Shown here one piece after another: positions 42,835-52,894 of a stretch of DNA of 55,749 nucleotides. This DNA is from Clostridia bacterium (GTDB taxonomy: Bacteria > Bacillota > Clostridia > Oscillospirales > Acutalibacteraceae): NCBI GenBank assembly GCA_017517865.1, contig JAFWYB010000064.1, positions 1 through 55,749 of the forward strand, in the 5' to 3' direction. Positions within the stretch are counted from its first letter, which is position 1. Each line of letters opens with the position of its first letter. Position numbers and translations under genes: made by a program. The notes under the pieces were generated by a model. The model had not been told where the DNA came from. It saw only the letters and a list, made by a program, of their open reading frames with translations, and did no database searches.

Positions 42835-43272
42835 ATGCTTAAAGGAATATCCCCGATAATTTCTCCCGAGCTCCTAAAGGCTCTTGCTGAAATGGGCCAC
42901 GGTGACGAGCTCGTAATTGCTGACGGCAACTTCCCTTGTCACAGTGTGGGAAAAAAATCCGTTGTTATCCGTGCTGACGGCCACGGTGTGCCCGAAATTC
43001 TCGATGCAATTTTAGAGCTTATTCCTCTTGATACATATACGGAAAAGCCTGTTGCACTTATGGAGGTCGTAAAGGGTGACACCTGCGGTACTCCCGAAAT
43101 ATGGGATACCTATGAAAAAATTCTCACAAAGCACGAGCCGACACATCACGAGATTGATTTTACAGAGCGCTTTGCCTTTTATGAAAGAGCAAAGGGAGCT
43201 TACCTTATTATTGCTACGGGCGAAAAGGCAATCTACGCCAACATTCTTCTTAAAAAGGGTGTGGTTAAATGA
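42835..43272 (+). CDS. fucU: L-fucose mutarotase (FucU/RbsD family)
   Basis: A 145-residue RbsD/FucU-fold protein interconverting alpha- and beta-L-fucose. Recognised by LAEMGHGDELVIADGNFPCHS near residues 17-38 (the HGD-ADGNFP motif), RADGHGVPEILDAIL and the C-terminal ATGEKAIYANILLKKGVV. Length matches FucU. The stop overlaps the kinase start by four bases. Confidence 0.88.
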   Translation: MLKGISPIISPELLKALAEMGHGDELVIADGNFPCHSVGKKSVVIRADGHGVPEILDAILELIPLDTYTEKPVALMEVVKGDTCGTPEIWDTYEKILTKHEPTHHEIDFTERFAFYERAKGAYLIIATGEKAIYANILLKKGVVK

Positions 43273-44681
43273 AAACGGTTTTAGCCTTTGATTTCGGTGC
43301 TTCAACGGGCAGAGCTATCAAAGCCACCTTTGACGGAAAAGAGATAAAATATGAAGAGATTCACCGCTTTGAAAATATTCCGAAAACCGTAGACGGTCAT
43401 GTGTGCCACGATGTCGAGATGATAATCAGTGAGGTTAAATCAGCCATAGAAAAGGCGGGAGAGATTGATTCTTTAGCCTTTGATACCTGGGGTGTTGATT
43501 ATGCTCTTTTGGATAAAGAGGGAAGGATAATCCACGAGCCTTACCACTACCGTGACGAAAGAACAAAAAATGCTCTGGAAAAAGCTTTCAGCAAAATGAA
43601 TGCAGAAGAAATTTATGCTGAAACGGGTAATCAGATAATGAATATAAATACCTTGTTTCAGTTAATATGTGACGAAAACAAAGATAAGGCAGAAACGCTT
43701 TTGTTTATGCCTGATTTGTTCGCTTATCTTCTCACAGGTAAAAAGGTCTGCGAAATGTCCATTGCCTCCACTTCTCAGATGTTTGATATGACAAACAAAA
43801 GTTGGAGCAAAAAGTTGCTTGATGCTTTTGACATCAAAGAAGAGCTTTTTCCGACAATAAAAGAAAGCGCAACCGTAAACGGCGAATATAAGGGAGTTCC
43901 CGTTATAAGCGTCGCGGGGCACGATACTCAGTGCGCCGTTGCCGCTATGCCGACTCTCAGCGAAAATGCAGCCTTTCTTTCCTGCGGCACATGGTCTCTT
44001 ATAGGCTGTGAGCTTGAAAGTCCCGTAATGACACAGGAAAGTAACACTCTGGAGCTTTCAAATGAAATGGGCGCTAACGGAAAAATCAACTTTCTCAAAA
44101 ACATCAGCGGTCTGTGGCTTATTCAGGAAACACGCCGTGACCTTGCTGTAACCGACAGAAGATACAGCTACAATGAGCTTGAAATGCTTGCAAGGGAAAG
44201 TGAAAAATTCCGCAGCTTTATTGACCCGGATGCACCTGAGCTTTCAGCCCACGGAAATCTTCCGGACAAAATCAGAGCGTACTGCATAAAAACAAATCAG
44301 CCCGTACCTGAAACAGTAGGGCAGGTTGTGAGATGCATCTATGAAAGCCTTGCTCTTAAATATAGACTTGCCTTGGAGCAAATCAGCAAGTGCACAGGAA
44401 AAAAGTTCGATGTACTTCACCTTATGGGTGGCGGAACAAAGGACGGCTTTTTGTGTGAGCTTTCTTCAGCAAGTCTTGGCATAGATGTTGTTGCGGGACC
44501 TGTTGAGGCTACTGCTCTCGGTAATATTATTCTTCAGCTTATTGCCCTCGGTGAGATTGAAAGTATCGAAAAGGGCAGAGAGATTATTGCCGAAACTGAA
44601 AAGGTGAAAAAATATGAACAAAAGCATACATCTGATTGGGATGCGGCTTTTGAAAGATTTTGTGAAATTTTAAAAAAATAA
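43269..44681 (+). CDS. FGGY-family sugar kinase (fuculokinase/rhamnulokinase)
   Basis: A 470-residue FGGY carbohydrate kinase. The N-terminal ATP fold is [16 protein letters not shown], with [11 protein letters not shown] and the substrate region. The C-terminal part has [34 protein letters not shown] and [13 protein letters not shown]. Sequence resembles rhamnulokinase (RhaB), but its place between fucU and fucI suggests it phosphorylates L-fuculose to L-fuculose-1-phosphate. It overlaps fucU by four bases. Specificity is from context. Confidence 0.85.
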   Translation: MKTVLAFDFGASTGRAIKATFDGKEIKYEEIHRFENIPKTVDGHVCHDVEMIISEVKSAIEKAGEIDSLAFDTWGVDYALLDKEGRIIHEPYHYRDERTKNALEKAFSKMNAEEIYAETGNQIMNINTLFQLICDENKDKAETLLFMPDLFAYLLTGKKVCEMSIASTSQMFDMTNKSWSKKLLDAFDIKEELFPTIKESATVNGEYKGVPVISVAGHDTQCAVAAMPTLSENAAFLSCGTWSLIGCELESPVMTQESNTLELSNEMGANGKINFLKNISGLWLIQETRRDLAVTDRRYSYNELEMLARESEKFRSFIDPDAPELSAHGNLPDKIRAYCIKTNQPVPETVGQVVRCIYESLALKYRLALEQISKCTGKKFDVLHLMGGGTKDGFLCELSSASLGIDVVAGPVEATALGNIILQLIALGEIESIEKGREIIAETEKVKKYEQKHTSDWDAAFERFCEILKK

Positions 44682-44700
44682 ACATAAAGGAGAAAAGACC

Positions 44701-46485
44701 ATGTTATATCCCAAAATTGGTATAAGACCTGTAATTGACGGCCGTTGGGGCGGCGTAAGAGAAAGCCTTGAAAATCAGACAATGGGCATGGCTGAGGCGG
44801 CTGCAAAGCTCATCAGTGAAAACCTCAGATACCCCGACGGTACACCCGTTCAGTGCGTAATTTCAGAAACAACAATCGGCGGCGGTGCAGAGGCTGCAAA
44901 GTGCGAAGATCAGTTTTCAAAGGAAAATGTTGTTGCAACTCTCTCTGTAACTCCCTGCTGGTGCTACGGCTCAGAAACATTTGATATGAACCCCAACACA
45001 ATCAAGGCTGTATGGGGCTTTAACGGTACAGAAAGACCGGGTGCAGTTTATCTTGCAGCAGTTATGGCGGCTTACGCACAGAAGGGACTTCCCGCTTTCT
45101 CAATTTACGGCAGAGATGTTCAGGATATGGGCGACAAAACTGTACCTGAAGATGTAAAGGAAAAAATTCTCCGCTTTGCAAGAGCTTCAATTGCAGTAGG
45201 CTGGATGAAGAACAAGGCTTATGTAAACCTCGGCGGTATTTCAATGGGTATTGCGGGCAGCTACTGTGACGCAGCAATGTTCCAGAAATACTTCGGTATA
45301 CGTGCCGAATGGGTTGATATGAGTGACATTATAAGAAGAATCACTCTTGAAATTTACGATAAAGACGAATATGAAAAGGCACTCAGCTGGATTAAGGCAA
45401 ACTGCAAAGAGGGCTTTGACGTAAACGCAGGTAAGGACCTTCCCGAAATTATCAGAAAATCAAAGGTTGTTCCTGCTGACAAGGACTGGGAATTCATCGC
45501 AAAGTTCTCAATCATCGTAAGAGATATACTCTACGGCAACAAGAAGCTTGATGATCTCGGCTGGCACGAAGAAGCACTCGGCAAGAATGCAGTTGCAGGC
45601 GGTTTCCAGGGACAGAGAAACTGGACAGACTGGCTTCCCAATGCTGACTTTACTGAAGCAATTATGGCTTCAACCTTTGACTGGAACGGTCCCAAGGCTC
45701 CCACACCCTTTGCAACAGAAAACGATACACTCAACGGCGTTGCAATGATGCTTGGAACTCTCGTTTCGGGAAGTGCACCCTGTTTCCACGACGTGCGTAC
45801 ATACTGGAGTCCCGAGGCTTGTGAAAGAGTTACGGGCTATAGGCCTGAAGGCAAGGCTAAGGATGGCTTTATCCACCTTATCAACTCGGGTGCAACTGCT
45901 CTTGACGGCAGCGGCGCAGCAAAGAACGACAAGGGTGAAGGCTGCATGAAGCCTTTCTGGGAAATCACAGAGGATGATATGAAGGCTTGTCTTGAAGCAA
46001 CAGACTGGTGCAGAGCCAACTATGAATATTTCAGAGGCGGCGGATTTTCAAGCCACTTCCGTTGCAGAGCAGAAATGCCCGTTACAATGCTTCGTGTCAA
46101 TATCATCGACGGCATAGGACCCGTAATGCAGATTGCAGAGGGTTATACTGCTGACCTTCCTGATAAGGCACATACAACAATCGACGTAAGAACCGACCGC
46201 ACATGGCCCACAACCTGGTTTGTTCCCAACCTTACAGGAGAGGGTGCCTTCAAGGATGTATATTCAGTAATGGCTAACTGGGGCGCAAATCACGGCGTAA
46301 CCGTTTACGGTCACGTGGGCGATGACCTTATCACCCTTGCATCAATGCTCCGCATTCCCGTCAATATGCATAACGTACCTGCTGAGAGGATATTCCGTCC
46401 CCATTCATGGGCAGCTTTCGGCACAGAAGACAGCCAAAGTGCAGACTACAGAGCTTGCAGTACATACGGGCCTATTTATGGCTAA
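44701..46485 (+). CDS. fucI: L-fucose isomerase
   Basis: A 594-residue manganese-dependent isomerase converting L-fucose to L-fuculose, full family length. Hallmarks are [20 protein letters not shown] at the start, a glutamate-containing central region, [14 protein letters not shown], and a C-terminal [27 protein letters not shown] precedes the ATG. Last gene of this operon; a hairpin follows. Confidence 0.93.
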   Translation: MLYPKIGIRPVIDGRWGGVRESLENQTMGMAEAAAKLISENLRYPDGTPVQCVISETTIGGGAEAAKCEDQFSKENVVATLSVTPCWCYGSETFDMNPNTIKAVWGFNGTERPGAVYLAAVMAAYAQKGLPAFSIYGRDVQDMGDKTVPEDVKEKILRFARASIAVGWMKNKAYVNLGGISMGIAGSYCDAAMFQKYFGIRAEWVDMSDIIRRITLEIYDKDEYEKALSWIKANCKEGFDVNAGKDLPEIIRKSKVVPADKDWEFIAKFSIIVRDILYGNKKLDDLGWHEEALGKNAVAGGFQGQRNWTDWLPNADFTEAIMASTFDWNGPKAPTPFATENDTLNGVAMMLGTLVSGSAPCFHDVRTYWSPEACERVTGYRPEGKAKDGFIHLINSGATALDGSGAAKNDKGEGCMKPFWEITEDDMKACLEATDWCRANYEYFRGGGFSSHFRCRAEMPVTMLRVNIIDGIGPVMQIAEGYTADLPDKAHTTIDVRTDRTWPTTWFVPNLTGEGAFKDVYSVMANWGANHGVTVYGHVGDDLITLASMLRIPVNMHNVPAERIFRPHSWAAFGTEDSQSADYRACSTYGPIYG

Positions 46486-46552
46486 ATGAATACATAAAAG
46501 TATTTGCAAAGACGGAAACCATTTTAAAGTTATTATAATCTTTACTGTTTTT

Positions 46553-46588
46553 ATGGCGTAACACCGATTAAACTCTATGTTGCGCCAT
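46553..46588 (+). terminator. Terminator after fucI
   Basis: ATGGCGTAACA and TGTTGCGCCAT pair at ten of eleven positions, followed by ATTTTTTGTG. Confidence 0.72.
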
Positions 46589-46689
46589 ATTTTTTGTGTA
46601 TTCATAAGCTGAAAAATAACTCTTGGTTTATTATCTGGTCTTAACAACAGCAAAGAATGTACAAAATGATTTTTATTATCAAATATTTA

Positions 46690-46718
46690 TTGAATAATAT
46701 AGATTTTTTTGATATAAT
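46690..46718 (+). promoter_or_regulatory. Promoter of the galactoside/hexosamine operon
   Basis: TTGAAT (46690-46695), 17-base spacer, TATAAT (46713-46718), 31 bases before the start. A further ATTGAAAAC follows directly. Confidence 0.6.
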
Positions 46719-46748
46719 TATTGAAAACTACACAAAGGAGTTTGTATT

Positions 46749-47657
46749 ATGAAAGACATCACTTTAGTTATTATGGCTGCGGGTATGGGCAGCAGATACG
46801 GCGGTCTAAAGCAGATCGACCCTATCGGCGCAAATGGAGAAATTATTCTTGACTACTCTGTATACGATGCCATTGAGGCAGGCTTTGACAAGGTTGTTTT
46901 TGTAATCAAGCACGAAATCGAAGAGGATTTCAAGGAAATTATGCAAGGCAAGTATGAAGACAAAATCAAGGTTGAGTATGCTTATCAGGATATAAACAAT
47001 CTTCCCGAGGGATACAGCGTGCCTGAAGGCCGAACAAAGCCCTGGGGTACGGGTCATGCAGTGCTTTCTTGCGACGGCATCGTTGACGGACCCTTTGCAG
47101 TTATCAATGCCGATGACTATTACGGCAAAGAGACCTTCAGACTTATTTATAACGAGCTTAAAGAAAACAAAAACGATACCGAGTTCTGTATGGTAGGCTT
47201 TAAAATTGAAAACACCCTTACAGAAAACGGTCATGTTGCAAGAGGTGTATGCCAGACTAATGCAGAGGGCTATCTCACAGATATTGTTGAAAGAACAAAA
47301 ATTGCACTCAGAGACGGTAAAATTATGTTTACCGAAGATGACGGTGAAAGCTGGACGGAACTTCAGAGAGGCAGTACAGTTTCAATGAACTGCTGGGGCT
47401 TCAGCCGTATGATGATGCCCGAGCTCAGAAATCGCTTTTCTGCATTCCTTGACAGAAACACAGACAATATGCTTAAGTGTGAATACTTCCTGCCCTTTGT
47501 TGTTGACGACCTGTTGAAAGAGGGCAAAATCAGCGTTAAGGTTATGGATACCACAGAAAAATGGTACGGTGTTACATATAAAGAGGATAAGCAGCTTGTT
47601 GTAGATGCTATCAAAAAGAAAATTGAAGACGGCATTTATCCCGAAAAGCTTTGGTAA
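46749..47657 (+). CDS. NTP-transferase, sugar-1-phosphate nucleotidyltransferase
   Basis: A 302-residue nucleotidyltransferase. The nucleotide-binding loop is VIMAAGMGSRYGGLKQIDPIG, followed by PWGTGHAVL and the metal site INADDYYGKE. Product would be an NDP-hexose from a hexose- or hexosamine-1-phosphate. In the same operon a NahK-like kinase could supply GlcNAc-1-P, GalNAc-1-P or Gal-1-P, so this enzyme probably channels those into UDP-sugars, like the uridylyltransferase step of bifidobacterial lacto-N-biose metabolism. It is divergent from GalU/GlmU, so the nucleotide is uncertain. Confidence 0.8.
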   Translation: MKDITLVIMAAGMGSRYGGLKQIDPIGANGEIILDYSVYDAIEAGFDKVVFVIKHEIEEDFKEIMQGKYEDKIKVEYAYQDINNLPEGYSVPEGRTKPWGTGHAVLSCDGIVDGPFAVINADDYYGKETFRLIYNELKENKNDTEFCMVGFKIENTLTENGHVARGVCQTNAEGYLTDIVERTKIALRDGKIMFTEDDGESWTELQRGSTVSMNCWGFSRMMMPELRNRFSAFLDRNTDNMLKCEYFLPFVVDDLLKEGKISVKVMDTTEKWYGVTYKEDKQLVVDAIKKKIEDGIYPEKLW

Positions 47658-47685
47658 AAAATATCCTTGATAAAGGAGAAAATAA

Positions 47686-49452
47686 ATGGCAAATTCATTC
47701 GAAATCAAAGGCAACGAGTTTTATCTTGACTCAAAGCCCTTTAAAATCTATTCCGGTGCTATGCACTACTTCCGTACTCTCCCCGAATATTGGGAGGACA
47801 GACTTCTCAAGCTGAAGCTTGCGGGCTTCAATACAGTTGAAACCTATGTGTGCTGGAATCTTCACGAACCCCAAAAGGGAACCTTCAATTTCAGCGGTAT
47901 GCTTGATATCGTAAGATTTATCGAAACGGCTCAGAAGCTTGGATTATATGCAATCGTAAGACCCGGTCCGTACATCTGTGCAGAATGGGACTTCGGTGGT
48001 TTCCCTGCGTGGCTTTTAAAGGATAAGAATATTGAACTTCGCTGTAATAACGAAACCTATCTCGGACACGTAAGAGATTATCTTGAAAAACTTGTATCAA
48101 TTCTTAAACCGCATTTTATTACAAACGGCGGTAACATTATCGCAATGCAGGTTGAGAATGAATACGGCAGTTATTCCAACGATAAGAAGTATCTTAGTGC
48201 CCTTTGCGATATGTATAATGAGCTTGGCATAGACGTGCTCAAGTTCACCTCTGACGGAACTTGGTGCAATATGCTTTCGGGCGGTACAATTGACGGTGTG
48301 CTGCCTACCCTCAACTTTGGCTCACGTGCTTCAAGTGCCTTTAACGCTCTTAAACCCTATGGTGACATTCCGAAAATGTGTATGGAGTTCTGGTGCGGCT
48401 GGTTCGACCATTTCGGTGAAAAGCATCATACAAGAAAGGCTGACAATCTGGTCACCGAACTTGAAGAATTCCTTAAGCAGGGTGCTTCCTTTAATATGTA
48501 TATGTTTCTTGGTGGAACCAACTTTGGCTTCACGGCAGGTGCAAACCATATCAAACGCTATGAGCCTACGGTGACAAGCTATGATTACTGCGCTCCCTTA
48601 ACTGAATGGGGAGATTATACCGATACATACCACAAGATAAGAAAGCTCCTGTGTGAGCATCAGAATATTCCTATGGCTGAGTTACTTGCACCACCCATAA
48701 TGCAGAATATCGGCAAGGTAAAGTTTACGGAATCTGCAGATTTGTTTGATAATCTTGATAATATCGCACAGAAGCATTATTCTCCGCTTCCGAGAAGTAT
48801 GGAGGCTTACGGACAAAATTTCGGTCTGGTTTATTATGTGACAAAGCTTAAAGGCAAGTACGATGCCGGCTTTCTTTCGGTTGACGATGTGCACGATTAT
48901 GCACACGTTTATTTTGAGAAGAAAAAAATCGCAACGATAAACAGATGTAAGGAAAAATCATTCCTTAACAAGCTTAAGCTGAAAAAACAGCTTTTCGTCA
49001 AGGGCACAACCTCTGAAAGTGAAATAGGTGTTCTTGTTGAGGGTATGGGCAGAGTAAATTACGGCAAAGAGCTTTATGACCGCAAGGGTATTTCAAACAT
49101 ATACTTTGCGAATCAAGTGCTGACGGATTTTGATGTTTATACGATACCTCTTGACAATCTTGATTGTTTGAAATTTGGTGAGCTTAAAGCAGAAAATAAA
49201 AACGGTCCCGTCTTTCTTAAGGGTACGTTCAAAGCAGGTAAGGGTGAATGCTTTGTTGATATGAGCGGCTTTACAAAGGGCTATGTTTTTGTCAACGGTT
49301 TCAATCTCGGCAGATATTGGGATATCGGCCCGCAGAAGGCTCTTTACTTACCCGGCGCACTTCTTAAAGAGGAAAATGAAATTATAGTTTTTGAAATTGA
49401 AAAATATAAAACAGCTGAAATTGTTATCGGAGATACTCCGATGTTAGGTTAA
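47686..49452 (+). CDS. GH35 family beta-galactosidase
   Basis: A 588-residue glycoside hydrolase family 35 enzyme releasing beta-linked galactose (for example Gal-beta1,3-GalNAc or -GlcNAc). Signatures: ETYVCWNLHEPQKGTF, VRPGPYICAEWDFGGFPAWL, the acid/base E159 in MQVENEYGSY, and the nucleophile E234 in CMEFWCGWFDHFG. C-terminal beta-sandwich domains end with FVNGFNLGRYWDIGPQKALYLPGALL. No signal peptide, so it acts on imported oligosaccharides. AAAGGAG precedes the start. Confidence 0.93.
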   Translation: MANSFEIKGNEFYLDSKPFKIYSGAMHYFRTLPEYWEDRLLKLKLAGFNTVETYVCWNLHEPQKGTFNFSGMLDIVRFIETAQKLGLYAIVRPGPYICAEWDFGGFPAWLLKDKNIELRCNNETYLGHVRDYLEKLVSILKPHFITNGGNIIAMQVENEYGSYSNDKKYLSALCDMYNELGIDVLKFTSDGTWCNMLSGGTIDGVLPTLNFGSRASSAFNALKPYGDIPKMCMEFWCGWFDHFGEKHHTRKADNLVTELEEFLKQGASFNMYMFLGGTNFGFTAGANHIKRYEPTVTSYDYCAPLTEWGDYTDTYHKIRKLLCEHQNIPMAELLAPPIMQNIGKVKFTESADLFDNLDNIAQKHYSPLPRSMEAYGQNFGLVYYVTKLKGKYDAGFLSVDDVHDYAHVYFEKKKIATINRCKEKSFLNKLKLKKQLFVKGTTSESEIGVLVEGMGRVNYGKELYDRKGISNIYFANQVLTDFDVYTIPLDNLDCLKFGELKAENKNGPVFLKGTFKAGKGECFVDMSGFTKGYVFVNGFNLGRYWDIGPQKALYLPGALLKEENEIIVFEIEKYKTAEIVIGDTPMLG

Positions 49453-49465
49453 AGGAGAATAAAAA

Positions 49466-50572
49466 ATGGTAAATAAAGAAATCAAAACCGCATTTGAGGC
49501 ATTCGGAAGAGGCGGAAACATCATAAATGTAGAACAGTTTACTGCAGGTCTCATCAATGCAACTTATCTTATTGAAACTGACAAGGCTGAAAAGTACATA
49601 CTTCAGAAAATCAACACTTTTGTGTTTAAAAATCCTGCAGAGCTTATGTTTAACATTGTAGGTGTAACAAAGCATATCACAGAAAAGATCAAAGAAAACG
49701 GCGGAGATTACAAAAGAGAGAACCTCAATTTCCTTCCCTGCAACAGCGGTGAGTATTATTACCGTGACGAAAATGACGGTGCGTGGAGAATGTACATTTA
49801 TGTTGATGAGGCTCTGACCTATAACAAGCCCAAAGATGCTGACACCTTCAGAAATGCAGGCCGTTCCTTCGGCAGATTTATGAAGCTTCTTGACGGCTAT
49901 CCGGCTGAAACACTGCACGAAACAATTAAGAACTTTCATTACACTCCTGCAAGATATGATAATTTTCTCAAAGCAGTTGAAGCCGACATAAAAGGAAGAA
50001 AAGCAGTATGCGAAGAGGAAATCAAATTTGTAACTGACCGTAAGGCTGACACGCATAAGCTCACAGACCTTATTGCAGAAGGTGTTTTGCCACTCAGAGT
50101 TACTCATAACGATACGAAGCTCAACAATGTTCTTTTCGACATACATACAGATAAAGGTCTCTGTGTGATTGACCTTGACACAATTATGCCCGGACTTTCA
50201 CTTTATGATTTCGGTGACAGCATCCGTTCAGGAGCCAATAAAGCAGCAGAAGACGAAGCCGATCTTTCAAAGGTTGGCATTGACCTTGAGCTTTTTGAGG
50301 TTTATGTAGACGGCTTCTTAAGTGAAACAGCTGAAAGTCTTAATGATGCTGAAATTGAAAACCTTGCTTTCGGTGCAAAGCTGATGACTTTTGAATGCGG
50401 TATCAGGTTCCTTACTGACTACCTTGAAGGCGATGTTTATTTCAGAACAACACGCCCTGAGCACAATATCGAAAGAGCAAGAAATCAGTTTAAACTTGTT
50501 GCAGATATGGAAGCTCACATGGATGAGATGAATGCAATTGTGGCGAAGTATAAAGAAAAATACAAGAAATAA
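49466..50572 (+). CDS. nahK: NahK-like N-acetylhexosamine 1-kinase (APH-fold)
   Basis: A 368-residue phosphotransferase of the aminoglycoside phosphotransferase fold. Catalytic loop VTHNDTKLNNVLFD with D216 and the metal-binding VIDLDTIMPG are clear; the N-terminal FTAGLINATYLIETDKAEKYILQKIN and the overall length resemble NahK (anomeric kinase of GlcNAc/GalNAc from the lacto-N-biose pathway). It begins 14 bases after the GH35 gene, whose product releases the terminal galactose and exposes such a hexosamine. Substrate is inferred. Confidence 0.78.
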   Translation: MVNKEIKTAFEAFGRGGNIINVEQFTAGLINATYLIETDKAEKYILQKINTFVFKNPAELMFNIVGVTKHITEKIKENGGDYKRENLNFLPCNSGEYYYRDENDGAWRMYIYVDEALTYNKPKDADTFRNAGRSFGRFMKLLDGYPAETLHETIKNFHYTPARYDNFLKAVEADIKGRKAVCEEEIKFVTDRKADTHKLTDLIAEGVLPLRVTHNDTKLNNVLFDIHTDKGLCVIDLDTIMPGLSLYDFGDSIRSGANKAAEDEADLSKVGIDLELFEVYVDGFLSETAESLNDAEIENLAFGAKLMTFECGIRFLTDYLEGDVYFRTTRPEHNIERARNQFKLVADMEAHMDEMNAIVAKYKEKYKK

Positions 50573-50613
50573 TTAACGGCTCTTTACATAAAAGTATTAC
50601 ATTGAGGTGACCT

Positions 50614-52242
50614 ATGGCCAATATTGAAGAAATAAAAATCTTATCTTCTCTTGAAAAAATCTATGACAGCGACAAAATGCCAGCTGACGAATATAAAGGC
50701 TTTTCTATGCTTAAAAATGAAAAGAAGTCTTTTCAGCTTGCAATTGAAGCTGATGATGATTGCAAAGTGGATTTGATTTATGAAAGTACTGTTAAAAACA
50801 TACGTATTTACACAGTTGAGCATGTCAAATCTGATTTTCCGATGTGGAAGAAGGGTGCAGACGACTATTACAGATTCAGCGAAAGCGGATATTATCCCGA
50901 TTTGCTTTTACCTTTTGACGGCAAGGTTAATGCAAAAAAAGGCATAACTGTCCTTTGGTTTGAGGTTGATGCTGCTCAGAACGATGCAGGTAAACACAGA
51001 ATAGATTTTACTGTCGATGAGAAAAAGGCGAGCATTGAAATCGAAATTATAAATGCTGAGCTTGACTTTAAGGAATTTGTTTACACTTGTTGGTTCCACA
51101 CCGACTGCCTGATGTCTTACTATAAATTCGATGCGTTCTCTGATGAATATTGGAGAGTAACAGAAAACTTTCTTAAAACTGCAAGAGAATACGGAATGAA
51201 CTGTGTTCTTACACCGATTTTCACTCCTCCTCTTGACACACAGAAGGGCAAGGAAAGACCCACTGTTCAGCTTATTGATATAACAGTAAAAGGTGGTGTT
51301 TACTCCTTTAACTTTGATAAGCTTACACAGTGGATTGAAATGGCTCATCGCTGCGGTATTGAATATTTTGAGCTCGCTCATTTTTATACCCAGTGGGGTG
51401 CAAAGCATGCGCCGAAAATTATGGCAACAGTTGACGGTGCTTATAAGAAGATTTTTGGCTGGGAGACGAGAGCAAACTCACGCAAATATAAAGAATTTCT
51501 TACAGCTCTTTCCGTTGAGCTAAAAGAATATCTCGAAAAAAGAAATCTCAGGAACAAGGTGTTCATCCATGTAAGCGATGAACCTAATAAAGCTATGCTT
51601 CGTTCTTATAAAAAAGCTTCTATGCATATTCACAGCCTTTTTGAAGGTTATAAAATTCTAGATGCTCTTTCCGATTATTCTTTCTATGAAAAGAAAATCG
51701 TTTCGAATCCGATACCTGCCACTGACCATATAGATAAATTTATTGGTAAAGCGGATAATCTCTGGACATATTATTGCAGTGCTCAGAAAAACCACAATGT
51801 AGCCAACAGATTTTTCTGTAATGACTCAATAAGAACAAGGGTTATCGGTTATCAGATGTTCAAATTTGATATCAGGGGCTTTTTGCATTGGGGATATAAC
51901 TTCTATTACAAAAGGCTTTCAAAGGGTCTTGTTAATCCCTATGAGGTGACAGATGCAGGCAAAGAGTTTCCGTCGGGTGACAGCTTCATTGTATATCCCG
52001 CAGAAGACGGCACAGCATACCATTCACTCCGCCTTAAGGTTTTCTATGATGCTCTGCAGGATATGGCTGCACTTAATACTCTCGAAAAGCTTACGGATAA
52101 AAAGACTTGTCTGTCTATTATTGAAGAGAAGGGAAAGCACAACATAACATTCAGAGAATATCCTCACAGTGATGAATGGCTGCTTGCAACAAGAGAAGCG
52201 GTAAATGCCGCTATCAATGAAAAAGTACACAGCAAAAATTAA
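50614..52242 (+). CDS. GH123-like (DUF4091) glycoside hydrolase
   Basis: A 542-residue protein with the DUF4091 domain found at the C-terminus of GH123 N-acetyl-beta-galactosaminidases. The tandem acidic pair in FIHVSDEPN (D322, E323) matches the Asp-Glu pair used for substrate-assisted catalysis. The N-terminal ~170 residues form a beta-sandwich-like region; the barrel spans about 170-470. No signal peptide. Likely releases beta-linked GalNAc or GlcNAc from an imported glycan, feeding the NahK-like kinase. It follows nahK by 41 bases in the same operon. Confidence 0.75.
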   Translation: MANIEEIKILSSLEKIYDSDKMPADEYKGFSMLKNEKKSFQLAIEADDDCKVDLIYESTVKNIRIYTVEHVKSDFPMWKKGADDYYRFSESGYYPDLLLPFDGKVNAKKGITVLWFEVDAAQNDAGKHRIDFTVDEKKASIEIEIINAELDFKEFVYTCWFHTDCLMSYYKFDAFSDEYWRVTENFLKTAREYGMNCVLTPIFTPPLDTQKGKERPTVQLIDITVKGGVYSFNFDKLTQWIEMAHRCGIEYFELAHFYTQWGAKHAPKIMATVDGAYKKIFGWETRANSRKYKEFLTALSVELKEYLEKRNLRNKVFIHVSDEPNKAMLRSYKKASMHIHSLFEGYKILDALSDYSFYEKKIVSNPIPATDHIDKFIGKADNLWTYYCSAQKNHNVANRFFCNDSIRTRVIGYQMFKFDIRGFLHWGYNFYYKRLSKGLVNPYEVTDAGKEFPSGDSFIVYPAEDGTAYHSLRLKVFYDALQDMAALNTLEKLTDKKTCLSIIEEKGKHNITFREYPHSDEWLLATREAVNAAINEKVHSKN

Positions 52243-52256
52243 GCATAAAATATTAT

Positions 52257-52290
52257 AACCACCGATTCAGCTATAAATGAATCGGTGGTT
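52257..52290. terminator. Terminator after the glycan operon
   Basis: AACCACCGATTCA and TGAATCGGTGGTT, a perfect 13-base-pair stem with an 8-base loop, followed by TTTAT. Confidence 0.85.
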
Positions 52291-52330
52291 TTTATAGGCT
52301 CTATAATAAAAGGAGTGAACTTAAGCTGCT

Positions 52331-52759
52331 TTAAATACAACTAACCTCATATGTATTTTTATCCAAATCAATAACAACTGTTGTACCGTCAGAATAAGTT
52401 GCTTTTTGTTTACGGTAGCTGCCGAGAAATTCGTGCTTCACCATCTCCTTGTTGTAAAGCTTTGCTTGTAATTCGCAAAGAGGCTTAATACGTTCAAGTT
52501 CTTTTTTTAGATCTTCGTCAGCCATCATGTCTATATCTGCAGTGCGCTTATCTGTTCCGATTTTACAAAGTGAATTTCCGTAAGGGTGAATATACGGCAT
52601 ACCTGCATTCAAAGCTCCGTATAAATCTCCGTCTTCACCTTTAGGGATACCCCAGTTGTTAAACCAATTCCACGGAACCATTATACAATCATGGTACACA
52701 AGGTTTCCGAGAGGAATAGGAATACCCACGGCCTTGCCGTTTTCCTGAGGCTTTAATGC
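52331..52759 (-). pseudogene. C-terminal fragment of a large glycosidase-like gene
   Basis: About 140 codons of real coding sequence from LKPQENGKAVGIPIPLG to the stop (including HDCIMVPWNWFNNWGIP and GALNAGMPYIHPYG). It looks like the C-terminal part of a large carbohydrate-active protein, possibly the DUF5696/GH101-like group; I am not sure of the family. The 5' end stops where the GGTCTCC palindrome repeat begins at 52761. The frame runs a few codons into the repeat but has no real start. A gene truncated by the repeat. Confidence 0.6.
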
Positions 52760-52760
52760 G

Positions 52761-52894
52761 TGAGGTCTCCACCGGAGACCCGTACCCCACGACACGCTCC
52801 GCGTGCCTCGGGTTCTTGGTTCTGCTCGTATTTATAAAAAGTAAAGGACACCGCGTTAGCGATGTCCTTTGGCAGGGGCAGAAGGGCTCGAACC
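52761..52894. repeat. Copy 2 of the tRNA-Trp-tail / GGTCTCC-palindrome repeat
   Basis: Contains the palindrome GGTCTCCaccGGAGACC (52763-52779), a terminator-like stem AAAGGACA/TGTCCTTT (52843-52870), and a minus-strand tRNA 3' end (52870-52894: GGTTCGAGCC, then TGCCCCTGCCA). The stem directly follows the CCA on the minus strand, as a terminator after a tRNA gene. Same orientation as the copy at 39836-39923, 13 kb away. Confidence 0.65.
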
